From a virus, in IMG/VR virus record IMGVR_UViG_3300043444_000430, positions 1-21,233 of that record: a stretch of DNA of 21,233 nucleotides; one strand, written 5' to 3'. Below, piece after piece: positions 15,904-21,067 of the stretch (position 1 is its first letter; the number at the start of each line of letters is the position of its first letter). Both the position numbers and the translations under genes were made by a program. Under the pieces are notes generated by a model. That model was not told the origin of the DNA, made no database searches, and worked only from the letters and a program-made list of their open reading frames with translations.

Positions 15904-16374
15904 TTATTCTATTGCCTTATTGTTTTTATGCCAAGTTGAATGACACAAATTACACAGCCATCTAACATCTAATGGTTTGTTGTAATCGTCATGATGAGCT
16001 TCTATTTTTTTTGTGCTTCCACAATTTTCACATTCGTTTTTTCTCATTAAGAATCCATATTTCAAAGCATTTCCAACCATTGTTCTTGCCTTGTATTTCT
16101 TAGGGTGAAGTTCTTTATGTTTTTTTAATGATTTTGCATGGCTGATTTTGTAACTTTCTGTTTTTGCATAATCCTTCCTTGCTTCTACTCTATGAGGTAG
16201 ATTCGCTCTTTTTTTTTCATACTCTTTATAATATTCCTTTTTTTGTTTGTAATTTTTAGATACATCTTTTTTGCAACAGTTTTTACATTTATTTAATCTC
16301 CCATCAGCCATTTTTTTATGAACATAAAAGAAGTCAACAGGAAATACATTTCCGCATTTGAAACATTTTTTCAT
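15904..16374 (-). CDS. HNH endonuclease with N-terminal zinc ribbon
   Basis: This 156-residue basic protein has two parts. The N-terminus MKKCFKCGNVFPVDFFYVHK, with Cys4, Cys7, Cys30 and Cys33, forms a zinc-ribbon-like head. A Lys/Tyr-rich helical linker (about 36-108) follows. Then comes an HNH nuclease core, CENCGSTKKIEAHHDDYN (115-132) and WLCNLCHSTWHKN (139-151), with the HH-D pair and a second CxxCH. This arrangement is common for free-standing phage HNH endonucleases, often intron-less homing enzymes that insert next to replication genes. It lies between ssb and thyX, following a palindrome. It could be a selfish insertion or have a phage role. The start MKKC is close to GGTGAACGGTT, a moderate ribosome site. 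Confidence 0.85.
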   Translation of the reverse strand: MKKCFKCGNVFPVDFFYVHKKMADGRLNKCKNCCKKDVSKNYKQKKEYYKEYEKKRANLPHRVEARKDYAKTESYKISHAKSLKKHKELHPKKYKARTMVGNALKYGFLMRKNECENCGSTKKIEAHHDDYNKPLDVRWLCNLCHSTWHKNNKAIE

Positions 16375-16385
16375 AACCGTTCACC

Positions 16386-16414
16386 AGTGTGTTAAAATGG
16401 AACTTTAACACACT
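16386..16414. repeat. 11-bp stem hairpin between ssb and HNH gene
   Basis: AGTGTGTTAAA at 16386-16396 and TTTAACACACT at 16404-16414 are perfect complements with a seven-base loop. No long T run follows on either strand, so it is not a clear intrinsic terminator. It sits 12 bases before the HNH start, where it could limit translation or mark an insertion edge. Confidence 0.6.
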
Positions 16415-16425
16415 TTGCTTGTAAA

Positions 16426-16443
16426 TGCCATTTTAAAATGGCA
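16426..16443. repeat. 18-bp perfect palindrome over the ssb stop codon
   Basis: TGCCATTTTAAAATGGCA reads the same on both strands and includes the TAA stop of ssb. A dyad of this kind often binds a dimeric protein. It shares TTAAAATGG with the hairpin at 16386-16414. Chance within AT-rich sequence cannot be excluded. Confidence 0.55.
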
Positions 16444-16876
16444 CGTCATCCGAAATATCATCGATAGCCACGGCGGTTTTACCCGTGTCTGGCTGCTCGA
16501 TTGCGTCATTGTCATCATCGTTGTTATTGCGTCCACCAAGTAGCTTTAATTGGCAGTTGTATCCATCAAGAACAATTTGCGTTGCCTTTTTTTGAATGCC
16601 GTCCTTGTCCGTGTATTCGTTGGTTCTGATTGTGCCTTCGATATAAATAAAGCTGCCTTTGCGTACGTATTGGTCAACGACATTGGCAATAGCTTCATTG
16701 AAAATAATGATATTATGCCATTCGGTTTTCTCTTTTTTTTCACCTGTGGCTTTATCGCGCCATGGTTCACTTGTCGCAATGCTTAATTTGATTATTTTTT
16801 TACCTAATTTTGTGTACGATACCTCTGGATCACGACCTACACGCCCGATTAATGTTGCTCGATTTAAACTTGTCAT
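16433..16876 (-). CDS. ssb: Single-stranded DNA-binding protein
   Basis: This 147-residue protein has a full OB fold: MTSLNRATLIGRVGRDPEVS at the start, then KLSIATSEPWRDKATGEKKE and TEWHNIIIFNEAIANVV, IEGTIRTNEYTDKDGIQKK. A low-complexity linker rich in Asn and Asp follows from about residue 115. The protein ends with the acidic tip ISDDVPF, like the partner-binding tail of bacterial SSB. It would coat single strands in replication and recombination, with the VapE ATPase and the nucleases as likely partners. AGGTGA precedes the ATG at 16876. The stop codon lies within an 18-bp palindrome. The gene follows a 39-residue membrane peptide, with only seven bases between them. Confidence 0.95.
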   Translation of the reverse strand: MTSLNRATLIGRVGRDPEVSYTKLGKKIIKLSIATSEPWRDKATGEKKEKTEWHNIIIFNEAIANVVDQYVRKGSFIYIEGTIRTNEYTDKDGIQKKATQIVLDGYNCQLKLLGGRNNNDDDNDAIEQPDTGKTAVAIDDISDDVPF

Positions 16877-16883
16877 ACGTCAC

Positions 16884-17003
16884 CTATTTGAAAAAAACGA
16901 GAATTGTAAGCAATAGAACTATTGCCCACATAGGACCTATGGTAATAAACAAACCCCATAGTAACAGCCCTAGAATTATCAGGATAATAAACACAAGTGG
17001 CAT
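16884..17003 (-). CDS. 39-residue membrane peptide
   Basis: An ATG at 17003 directly follows the TAA of the HTH gene (TAAATG), and GGAG lies six bases upstream. The product is MPLVFIILIILGLLLWGLFI, then TIGPMWAIVLLLTILVFFK, in total 39 residues. It is almost wholly hydrophobic, with two membrane spans joined by a GP turn. It has one charged residue, the final Lys. The stop lies seven bases before ssb. The good ribosome site, the tight fit between two genes and the strongly biased composition support a real gene. It could be a holin-like or stress peptide, or a membrane-acting inhibitor, but no function can be assigned from sequence. Confidence 0.65.
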   Translation of the reverse strand: MPLVFIILIILGLLLWGLFITIGPMWAIVLLLTILVFFK

Positions 17004-17210
17004 TTATTGCTCCAGCTCTGCTTTAATTGCGTAAAAAGCGTTAACGTGGTCTATGTTTTTCATTTTGCGATTACCATTAGCCCACAAGCTCACCATTGAA
17101 TAAGACACTGGTACGCCTATTTTTGTTGACCTATCCGCATAGGCGCGTGTGGTAAGCCCGTATTTAAGCAAGAACTGTTCAAACTCTTGCTTTGTTGGTG
17201 ATTTTAGCAT
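17004..17210 (-). CDS. Small Cro/XRE-like helix-turn-helix protein
   Basis: This 68-residue protein reads MLKSPTKQEFEQFLLKYGLT, then RAYADRSTKIGVPVSYSMVS, then LWANGNRKMKNI. The IGVPVSYSMVSLWANGNRKM segment fits the XRE pattern of a turn, a recognition helix with S.VS.W, and a G.R.M end. It is short, with no room for a dimerisation or cleavage domain, so a Cro-type or small antirepressor-like role is plausible. The start overlaps the stop of the acidic gene by one base (TAATG). It lies downstream of the operator at 17542, which it may bind. That link is inferred from position and has not been shown. Confidence 0.6.
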   Translation of the reverse strand: MLKSPTKQEFEQFLLKYGLTTRAYADRSTKIGVPVSYSMVSLWANGNRKMKNIDHVNAFYAIKAELEQ

Positions 17211-17497
17211 TAAGAATCACCGTCCTGAATATCCTGCTTTTGCTGCTCGATAAATGCCTTGATTTCGTCGATAGTCGCAAGAATCTCACCAGACCAGCCA
17301 ATTTCATTAGTATGCTCAAATTCTGTATATTCATTGCTTTTTGCAATTAAAAATTCTTCTTCAGTTTCTTCGCAATACACCAAAACATGCTCTTCAGCAT
17401 ATTGAGTAATCTGCTCAAACCATAACTCGAATAAATCATGGTCTAAGAGGTTCTTTACATCATGAATAAAATCTTCAAATTCCTGTTTGCTCGTCAT
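17210..17497 (-). CDS. Very acidic 95-residue phage protein
   Basis: I use the ATG at 17497 (MTSKQEFEDFIHDVKNLLDH...). AAGGAG lies ten bases ahead, and the consensus promoter P1 lies directly upstream. A longer reading to 17554 would begin inside that promoter. By my count the protein has 26 Asp/Glu and five Lys, with no Arg, a net charge near -21 at 95 residues. A core YAEEHVLVYCEETEEEFLIA suggests a beta sheet with acidic edges, flanked by helices. This resembles the composition of DNA-mimic and other inhibitor proteins of phages (Ocr and Arn type), but no sequence family is recognised. It is the first gene after P1, followed by the HTH gene. Confidence 0.6.
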   Translation of the reverse strand: MTSKQEFEDFIHDVKNLLDHDLFELWFEQITQYAEEHVLVYCEETEEEFLIAKSNEYTEFEHTNEIGWSGEILATIDEIKAFIEQQKQDIQDGDS

Positions 17498-17525
17498 TGT
17501 TGTGCATCTCCTTGTTTGATAACTG

Positions 17526-17554
17526 ATTATATCATGATTGTTTAATTGTGTCAA
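17526..17554 (-). promoter_or_regulatory. Consensus sigma70 promoter P1
   Basis: On the minus strand TTGACA at 17554-17549, a 17-base spacer, and TATAAT at 17531-17526 match the consensus exactly. It faces the acidic-protein gene starting at 17497. The -35 box overlaps both an operator-like dyad and the stop codon of the 77-residue gene. Confidence 0.85.
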
Positions 17555-17561
17555 CGATTAC
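17542..17561. promoter_or_regulatory. Operator-like dyad O1 at P1
   Basis: TTAATTGTGTCAACGATTAC is a near-palindrome with two mismatches to the perfect dyad at 18267. It covers the -35 region of P1, where a bound dimer would block RNA polymerase. The small HTH protein at 17004-17210 is a candidate ligand. Confidence 0.6.
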
Positions 17562-17784
17562 TTACGATATTGTGCCGATAAAGAATAACAATCTTGCTAT
17601 CGACAATAGCAAAAGCAATTCGACCAACTCCAGTTGATACCGCGAGTCCTTTTGTTTTCTTTTTTAATGCACGAACAGTACGACGACCCGTGAACAGTGT
17701 TGCCATTTGCTTGCTGTCATGTTTGGCAATGTAAATCGGCGTGTGTACGTCATTGAGCATGGCCTGAATTTCATCATCGGTCAT
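17551..17784 (-). CDS. Small basic hypothetical protein
   Basis: This 77-residue protein reads MTDDEIQAMLNDVHTPIYIA, then HDSKQMATLFTGRRTVRALK and KKTKGLAVSTGVGRIAFAIV, ending YRHNIVSNR. The N-terminus is acidic and the rest is basic, with a beta hairpin-like end. The first 14 bases (ATGACCGATGATGA) are identical to the first 14 of the membrane protein gene upstream. AAGGAT lies nine bases ahead of the start. The stop codon overlaps the -35 box of P1. No domain is recognised. It lies after the membrane protein, from promoter P2, and might work with it. Confidence 0.55.
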   Translation of the reverse strand: MTDDEIQAMLNDVHTPIYIAKHDSKQMATLFTGRRTVRALKKKTKGLAVSTGVGRIAFAIVDSKIVILYRHNIVSNR

Positions 17785-17786
17785 TT

Positions 17787-18224
17787 TTATTTATCCTTAT
17801 CGCGAAACATTTCTGTACGTTCTCTTAGGTCGTATGCAAAAAAGCTTTCTGGGTGTACTATCTTTAATAATTCAAGCCGCTTTTTACCTATTTTTGTAAA
17901 AAACAATGAATACAGGTAACCCCACCAAAGCCCCATAAAAATTGCCGTTCCAGATAAAACCTCAATGGGAAATTTTAAAAGCAGGAACAGATAACCATAA
18001 AGCATAATGATAAGAGGCATACATGCGGCAATAAAAGAAATAAAAAGAATCATACAAACAAAAAAAGCTATTTTTTCTATAAAGAGGTCAATAAAACCAA
18101 CAGCAATCAGCCAATAAGGTAATTTATGCCCTCTAATTCTGTTAGCGCAATAAACAAAATACCCAATCGGCATAAGTGATAATAATATCATCACTGCATA
18201 CTTTGTCGCGTCATCATCGGTCAT
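17787..18224 (-). CDS. Polytopic membrane protein
   Basis: I start at the ATG at 18224 (145 residues). AAAGGAGG ends six bases ahead, while the ATG at 18230 directly abuts it. After MTDDDATK come hydrophobic segments at about residues 9-26 and 37-50, a long one at about 52-83 (possibly two spans), and one at about 88-109, giving four or five spans. The C-terminal 35 residues are soluble and charged (TKIGKKRLELLKIVHPESFF onward). There is no signal peptide. It is the first gene after P2, next to a small basic gene. Polytopic small proteins at an early position can act in superinfection exclusion, but no family match supports that here. Confidence 0.65.
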   Translation of the reverse strand: MTDDDATKYAVMILLSLMPIGYFVYCANRIRGHKLPYWLIAVGFIDLFIEKIAFFVCMILFISFIAACMPLIIMLYGYLFLLLKFPIEVLSGTAIFMGLWWGYLYSLFFTKIGKKRLELLKIVHPESFFAYDLRERTEMFRDKDK

Positions 18225-18250
18225 GTGCATCCTCCTTTGTCCGATACATC

Positions 18251-18279
18251 ATCGTACCATAGCTGTTTAATTGTGTCAA
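18251..18279 (-). promoter_or_regulatory. Promoter P2, twin of P1
   Basis: On the minus strand TTGACA at 18279-18274, a 17-base spacer and TACGAT at 18256-18251 (four of six matches to the -10 consensus). The first 16 bases after and including the -35 box equal those of P1. It faces the membrane protein gene at 18224. Confidence 0.7.
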
Positions 18280-18286
18280 CAATTAA
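18267..18286. promoter_or_regulatory. Operator-like perfect dyad O2 at P2
   Basis: TTAATTGTGTCAACAATTAA has perfect 8-bp arms around a GTCA centre. It covers the -35 box of P2 and is almost the same as O1 at 17542. A degraded version, TTTAAATTGTGTAAC, occurs at about 18346-18360. Confidence 0.65.
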
Positions 18287-18323
18287 TTTGCATTGAGGCG
18301 CATGTTTTTAGGTGACAACCATT

Positions 18324-18344
18324 GACCACCACGCGACCACCACG
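18324..18344. repeat. GACCACCACG direct repeat
   Basis: GACCACCACG occurs at 18324-18333 and 18335-18344, separated by one base. A related inverted block, GGTGGTTGTGGTGGTTATG, lies at about 18391-18409. Similar ACCAC units lie near 18695 and 18770. Confidence 0.5.
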
Positions 18345-18474
18345 GTTTAAATTGTGTAACTGCCTGATATTGTTATGTTTTTATGCTTATGGTGGTTGTG
18401 GTGGTTATGAATCACCATATAGCTTTCCCGAAACGATTTAGCCAAGAAATCTGCCGTTGTTGAATTTTGCAATC

Positions 18475-18578
18475 AGTGTTCTTGAGCATGAACACTGAAG
18501 AACACTTAAGAACACTGAATTTTTTCGCGTAAGTCATTGATATATCTATATATTATATATACAAGTGGTGAAGTGTTC
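18475..18578. repeat. GAACACT iteron-like array
   Basis: GAACACT occurs at 18490, 18500 and 18510, exactly 10 bp apart, so all face the same side of the helix. AGTGTTC, its reverse complement, is at 18475-18481 and 18572-18578. The first two units form a dyad with 7-bp arms. An AT-rich stretch lies between the main array and the last unit. Confidence 0.65.
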
Positions 18579-18652
18579 TTGTTTATAAGAAAAATAAAAA
18601 CACCATATTTAGGGGTATTAGCGTATCGCGCTCTATATAAATCAATGACTTA
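18530..18652. repeat. TAAGTCATTGAT long-range inverted repeat
   Basis: TAAGTCATTGAT at 18530-18541 and ATCAATGACTTA at 18641-18652 are perfect 12-bp complements with 99 bases between. A third copy of the core, CAATGACTTA, lies at 18737-18746. The region between the arms is AT-rich. Confidence 0.6.
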
Positions 18653-18787
18653 GCTTATAGTGTTATATAAATTGCATAGGGCTAAATAGCCGCAACACCA
18701 CTTATGACCACTGATTTGCGTTTTTTTCTTATTTCACAATGACTTATGTGTGTTTTTGCCAAGTGTTGCTCACCACTGGCTAGGCAT

Positions 18788-18815
18788 AAAAAAAGCACCC
18801 GTTTTATGGGGTGCT
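18788..18815 (-). terminator. Intrinsic terminator after VapE gene
   Basis: On the minus strand a 7-bp stem, AGCACCC with GGGTGCT (plus-strand 18794-18800 and 18809-18815), has an eight-base loop and runs into seven T. It lies 13 bases past the VapE stop and has the usual form of a Rho-independent terminator. Confidence 0.8.
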
Positions 18816-18828
18816 CTTGGTGTTCTGG

Positions 18829-20133
18829 TTACTTGAATGGCGGCATAAAATACAACGTCCTGCCGTCTCGTATTCGTGTTTGTGTGTTCATTGAGCGCAG
18901 CACCGCCGCGCAGCGGTTCACCTCGCGATTACCTTTTGCAATATCCTTTACACCAATGTGTGTAGCCACCTGTGTTGCGGTCATTTCTGTTGTCGGGTTT
19001 CTCGACCAGTCAAATACAGTGCTGATATTCTCCTCGATGGGGCATACCTGTGTGTGACCACGTAAATGTTGTTGTAGCTTCTCGGTTTCACTGGTATTTA
19101 GCCAGTATGGTGCCTTAGTATTGTACCAGAATTGCACCTCTGCCCAAACCTGTTGCATGTCGAACTTGTGACGATAGTCAATTTTATCCGCAGGAATGAC
19201 CCAGAAACGCCTGTTTCCCGTGGTGTCGTGCAAAAACTTATAATCATTCACACTAGAGAAGAAAACCGTTCTACGGGCAAATTTCGTGCTTCTCTTATCG
19301 TATGGCAGGCGGTACACATCGCAAGAATTTGTGATGAATGCCTTAAGCTGTGCAATGTCGCTCTTGCGGAATGTTGCATCTAATTCGCCTAGCTCTACCA
19401 GCCAATGTTGTAACGCTTGGTGTACGCTGTCTTTATCCGATGGGTTCAATATAACGCCTGCCTTGGTGGCCTCTAAATTTCGCGGCACAAGCGTGTTAAA
19501 CCACCGTGTTTTTCCGATTCCTTGGTCTCCTTGGAATACTAGCACCCCGTGCGCCTCTACGCCGTCAGGCTCGACTAAAGCGGCATATGCTGAAATCATC
19601 CATTTTCGAATTAACACATCGCGTAATGCTGTATCTTTGGTTGTGATAGTGGCAAAGAAATCATCAAGGCGCGACTCACCGTCCCAAGGTTTGCTATTTA
19701 TCCAATCAAGAACGGGGTTAAATTTATTAGCGCGTGCGATTGTGTTTATAAAACTAGGCACATCGCCAGTTTGCATATTGTAATAATTGCAATGGCTTTT
19801 AATTTTGGATAATTGCTCCTCGCTGTAATCCACTGGCTTGTCATCGATATACAACACTGTTTCGCGCCGCTGTTCGTTGTATTTTGGTTTTATGCCCATA
19901 CTATCGAGCAATGCCGTAAGATTTTCGAGTGTAGTTTTCACAGAACGCTCTTTGCGTTCAGAATAATGAAAAAATTCAATTTCTTTTTTTGAGGCTTTTT
20001 TAATTGCATTATTTTTTTCTTCTTGCTCTTTATCTCGCTCTAAAACAAGAGAATCTAATTCATCATTAGATAAATCAGAATTGTTTTTTTCATTGACATA
20101 AATATCTGTCAATGGCATATAATCATCCTGCAT
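18829..20133 (-). CDS. VapE/VirE-type P-loop replication ATPase
   Basis: Starts at ATG 20133 (434 residues) or ATG 20118, the latter with AGGA upstream, are both likely. A reading to 20196 crosses a hairpin. After a charged N-terminal region, the core starts around NPVLDWINSKPWDGESRLDD. A Walker A GDQGIGKT lies at about residues 202-209, followed by a Walker B-like WLVELGELD at about 244-252, VFFSSVNDYKFL and GNRRFWVI at about 306-313. This is the VirE/VapE fold, which acts as a helicase or loader and is often fused to a primase. No primase motif is evident here. The gene ends at a terminator followed by the repeat-rich region at 18287-18787. A phage replication initiator role is inferred. 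Confidence 0.8.
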   Translation of the reverse strand: MQDDYMPLTDIYVNEKNNSDLSNDELDSLVLERDKEQEEKNNAIKKASKKEIEFFHYSERKERSVKTTLENLTALLDSMGIKPKYNEQRRETVLYIDDKPVDYSEEQLSKIKSHCNYYNMQTGDVPSFINTIARANKFNPVLDWINSKPWDGESRLDDFFATITTKDTALRDVLIRKWMISAYAALVEPDGVEAHGVLVFQGDQGIGKTRWFNTLVPRNLEATKAGVILNPSDKDSVHQALQHWLVELGELDATFRKSDIAQLKAFITNSCDVYRLPYDKRSTKFARRTVFFSSVNDYKFLHDTTGNRRFWVIPADKIDYRHKFDMQQVWAEVQFWYNTKAPYWLNTSETEKLQQHLRGHTQVCPIEENISTVFDWSRNPTTEMTATQVATHIGVKDIAKGNREVNRCAAVLRSMNTQTRIRDGRTLYFMPPFK

Positions 20134-20158
20134 AGGTACTTTCTTTCTAAGAATAATG

Positions 20159-20189
20159 AAACCACCGTGGTTCAGACGGTGGTTTTTTT
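20159..20189. promoter_or_regulatory. Hairpin upstream of VapE gene
   Basis: A 10-bp stem (20159-20168 and 20176-20185) with a seven-base loop is followed on the plus strand by four more T. Read on the plus strand it is a good intrinsic terminator, yet no plus-strand gene is seen. On the minus strand it overlaps the expected start of transcription from the promoter at 20187, so it may be an operator or 5' hairpin. Confidence 0.6.
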
Positions 20190-20215
20190 GTATCAAAACA
20201 AACCATGATTGTCAC
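20187..20215 (-). promoter_or_regulatory. Putative promoter of VapE gene
   Basis: On the minus strand GTGACA at 20215-20210 (five of six to TTGACA), a 17-base spacer, and TACAAA at 20192-20187 (four of six), with TG one base ahead as in an extended -10 element. It points to the VapE gene and overlaps the hairpin at 20159-20189. Confidence 0.5.
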
Positions 20216-20227
20216 GACATATTAAGA

Positions 20228-20515
20228 TTAATCGTCAGGAATAATAATCATGTTATTAGCCACCATATATTCCATGCGATACGCTTCGTATAAATCGCCA
20301 CCAAGATGATAAACAGGGCAGCCCTGCTCGATTTTCATTTCAATCATACGCTCGGCATTATGCCATACTGCTGTTGGTACCTCTAATGCGCCGATAGGGT
20401 GCGCCATCGCCCACACAATCGATGCGGTCACTGGGTCAGTATTGCTATATCTTGCTTCAAATTCATGCCAATCATCTTCGAAAAAGGCATTGATTTTATG
20501 CCCTGAATAGGTCAT
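20228..20515 (-). CDS. Hypothetical phage protein
   Basis: The ATG at 20515 (95 residues, MTYSGHKINAFFEDDWHEFE...) has AGGGAT ahead and is preferred over a reading to 20542. The protein is acidic at the N-terminus. It contains NTDPVTASIVWAMAHPIGAL and HNAERMIEMKIEQGCPVYHL, and ends MIIIPDD. There are single histidines and cysteines but no evident metal site, and no membrane span. It lies between a nuclease and the VapE gene, apparently with its own promoter-like element and hairpin upstream. I do not recognise the family. A role in replication is suggested only by place. Confidence 0.5.
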   Translation of the reverse strand: MTYSGHKINAFFEDDWHEFEARYSNTDPVTASIVWAMAHPIGALEVPTAVWHNAERMIEMKIEQGCPVYHLGGDLYEAYRMEYMVANNMIIIPDD

Positions 20516-20547
20516 TATAATCCCTGTAGTTACTGAGAACACACCTT

Positions 20548-20578
20548 AGACACCGAGTACGAATCGGTGTCTTTTTTT
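20548..20578. promoter_or_regulatory. Hairpin upstream of gene at 20228-20515
   Basis: A 9-bp stem, AGACACCGA at 20548-20556 with TCGGTGTCT at 20564-20572, has a seven-base loop and is followed on the plus strand by six T. As with the VapE hairpin, on the minus strand it overlaps a -10-like TATAAA with an upstream TG (20576-20584). It is either a plus-strand terminator or a control element. Confidence 0.6.
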
Positions 20579-20584
20579 ATACCA
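20576..20584 (-). promoter_or_regulatory. Possible extended -10 promoter element
   Basis: TGGTATAAA on the minus strand resembles an extended -10 box followed by a run of A. No good -35 box is found at 16 to 18 bases. It is reported because its arrangement with the hairpin copies that upstream of the VapE gene. Confidence 0.3.
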
Positions 20585-20586
20585 TA

Positions 20587-20991
20587 TTATCCGTGATGCA
20601 TAAGCTCCATTTTATTCCATGAATTCAATGGCGCCAAGTCATTGATTTCCCTCATTAATAAATGAATATTTCCTTTGCGCTCAAAAGCAAGCCACGCATG
20701 TTGTGCCGACCATGCACAATCATGGTTTTGTTTTTTGCTGAAGAAGGTAACAGATTTTTTTAATTGCTGTTTCCCCTTTGCTATTGCATAGCCATTCCAT
20801 GTCTTTTGTTCTTTAATTTCTAAAAATACAACCTCATTGTTTTTGTTTGTCAGTACTGCGTCAATTTCTCCGACAACACGATCCCCCTCATAATATACAA
20901 TGTTTTGTCCGATTATTTCACAATCCATAGTTTTAGCAATTAATTCCGCAATATATTGTTCGTTATTTTGATTTATTGTTGTCTCAAACAT
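20587..20991 (-). CDS. PD-(D/E)XK-like nuclease domain protein
   Basis: This 134-residue protein has the short core of a PD-(D/E)XK enzyme. IVYYEGDRVVGEIDAVLTNK (31-50) carries Glu42 and Asp44, VVFLEIKEQKTW (54-65) gives the E-x-K pair at 58 and 60, and AIAKGKQQLKKS (69-80) supplies the conserved Gln and basic residues. N-terminal helix QYIAELIAKTM completes the fold. Proteins of this design include Holliday junction resolvase-like and restriction-like enzymes, and phage recombination nucleases. It is intact by eye and preceded by AGGG at suitable spacing. Its place near the replication ATPase suggests DNA processing. The exact substrate cannot be deduced. Confidence 0.6.
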   Translation of the reverse strand: MFETTINQNNEQYIAELIAKTMDCEIIGQNIVYYEGDRVVGEIDAVLTNKNNEVVFLEIKEQKTWNGYAIAKGKQQLKKSVTFFSKKQNHDCAWSAQHAWLAFERKGNIHLLMREINDLAPLNSWNKMELMHHG

Positions 20992-21067
20992 AATTGCACC
21001 CTATGTAGTAAGTCGTGACGAAATGTCACAACTTCAACAATTTTAATGCAATGTAGTTGATATTAGG

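Larger units (their letters stand above)
18287..18787. other. 500-base non-coding region, possible origin or multi-site control region
   Basis: No convincing gene lies here. The region falls between the terminator of the VapE gene and the P2 operator. It contains ACCACC repeats, GAACACT repeats at fixed spacing, an AT-rich stretch of alternating T and A at about 18538-18562, and an AATGACTTA inverted repeat. These features are those expected of an origin of replication next to a replication gene. A regulatory or partition site would look similar. Confidence 0.5.

Noticed and set aside
18343-18417. Short His-rich minus-strand frame (MVIHNHHNHHKHK...)
   Set aside because: The His codons come from the ACCAC repeats. 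It has 23 codons, only a weak ribosome site and no context for expression.
18412-18537. 41-codon minus-strand frame inside the repeat region (MTYAKKFSVLKCSS...)
   Set aside because: No ribosome site, it is built mostly from the GAACACT repeats read in one frame, and no promoter faces it.
18324-18578. CRISPR array
   Set aside because: The repeats are 7 to 10 bases long with spacings of only a few bases, so there is no repeat-spacer structure.
20134-20196. N-terminal extension of the VapE protein
   Set aside because: The reading translates the hairpin and lies at the expected transcription start. The starts at 20133 or 20118 are more sensible.
20992-21067. Promoter before the 134-residue nuclease gene
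   Set aside because: A GTGACA box and a weak TACATA are present in this 76-base gap with a small GTGAC/GTCAC dyad, but the -10 match is poor.
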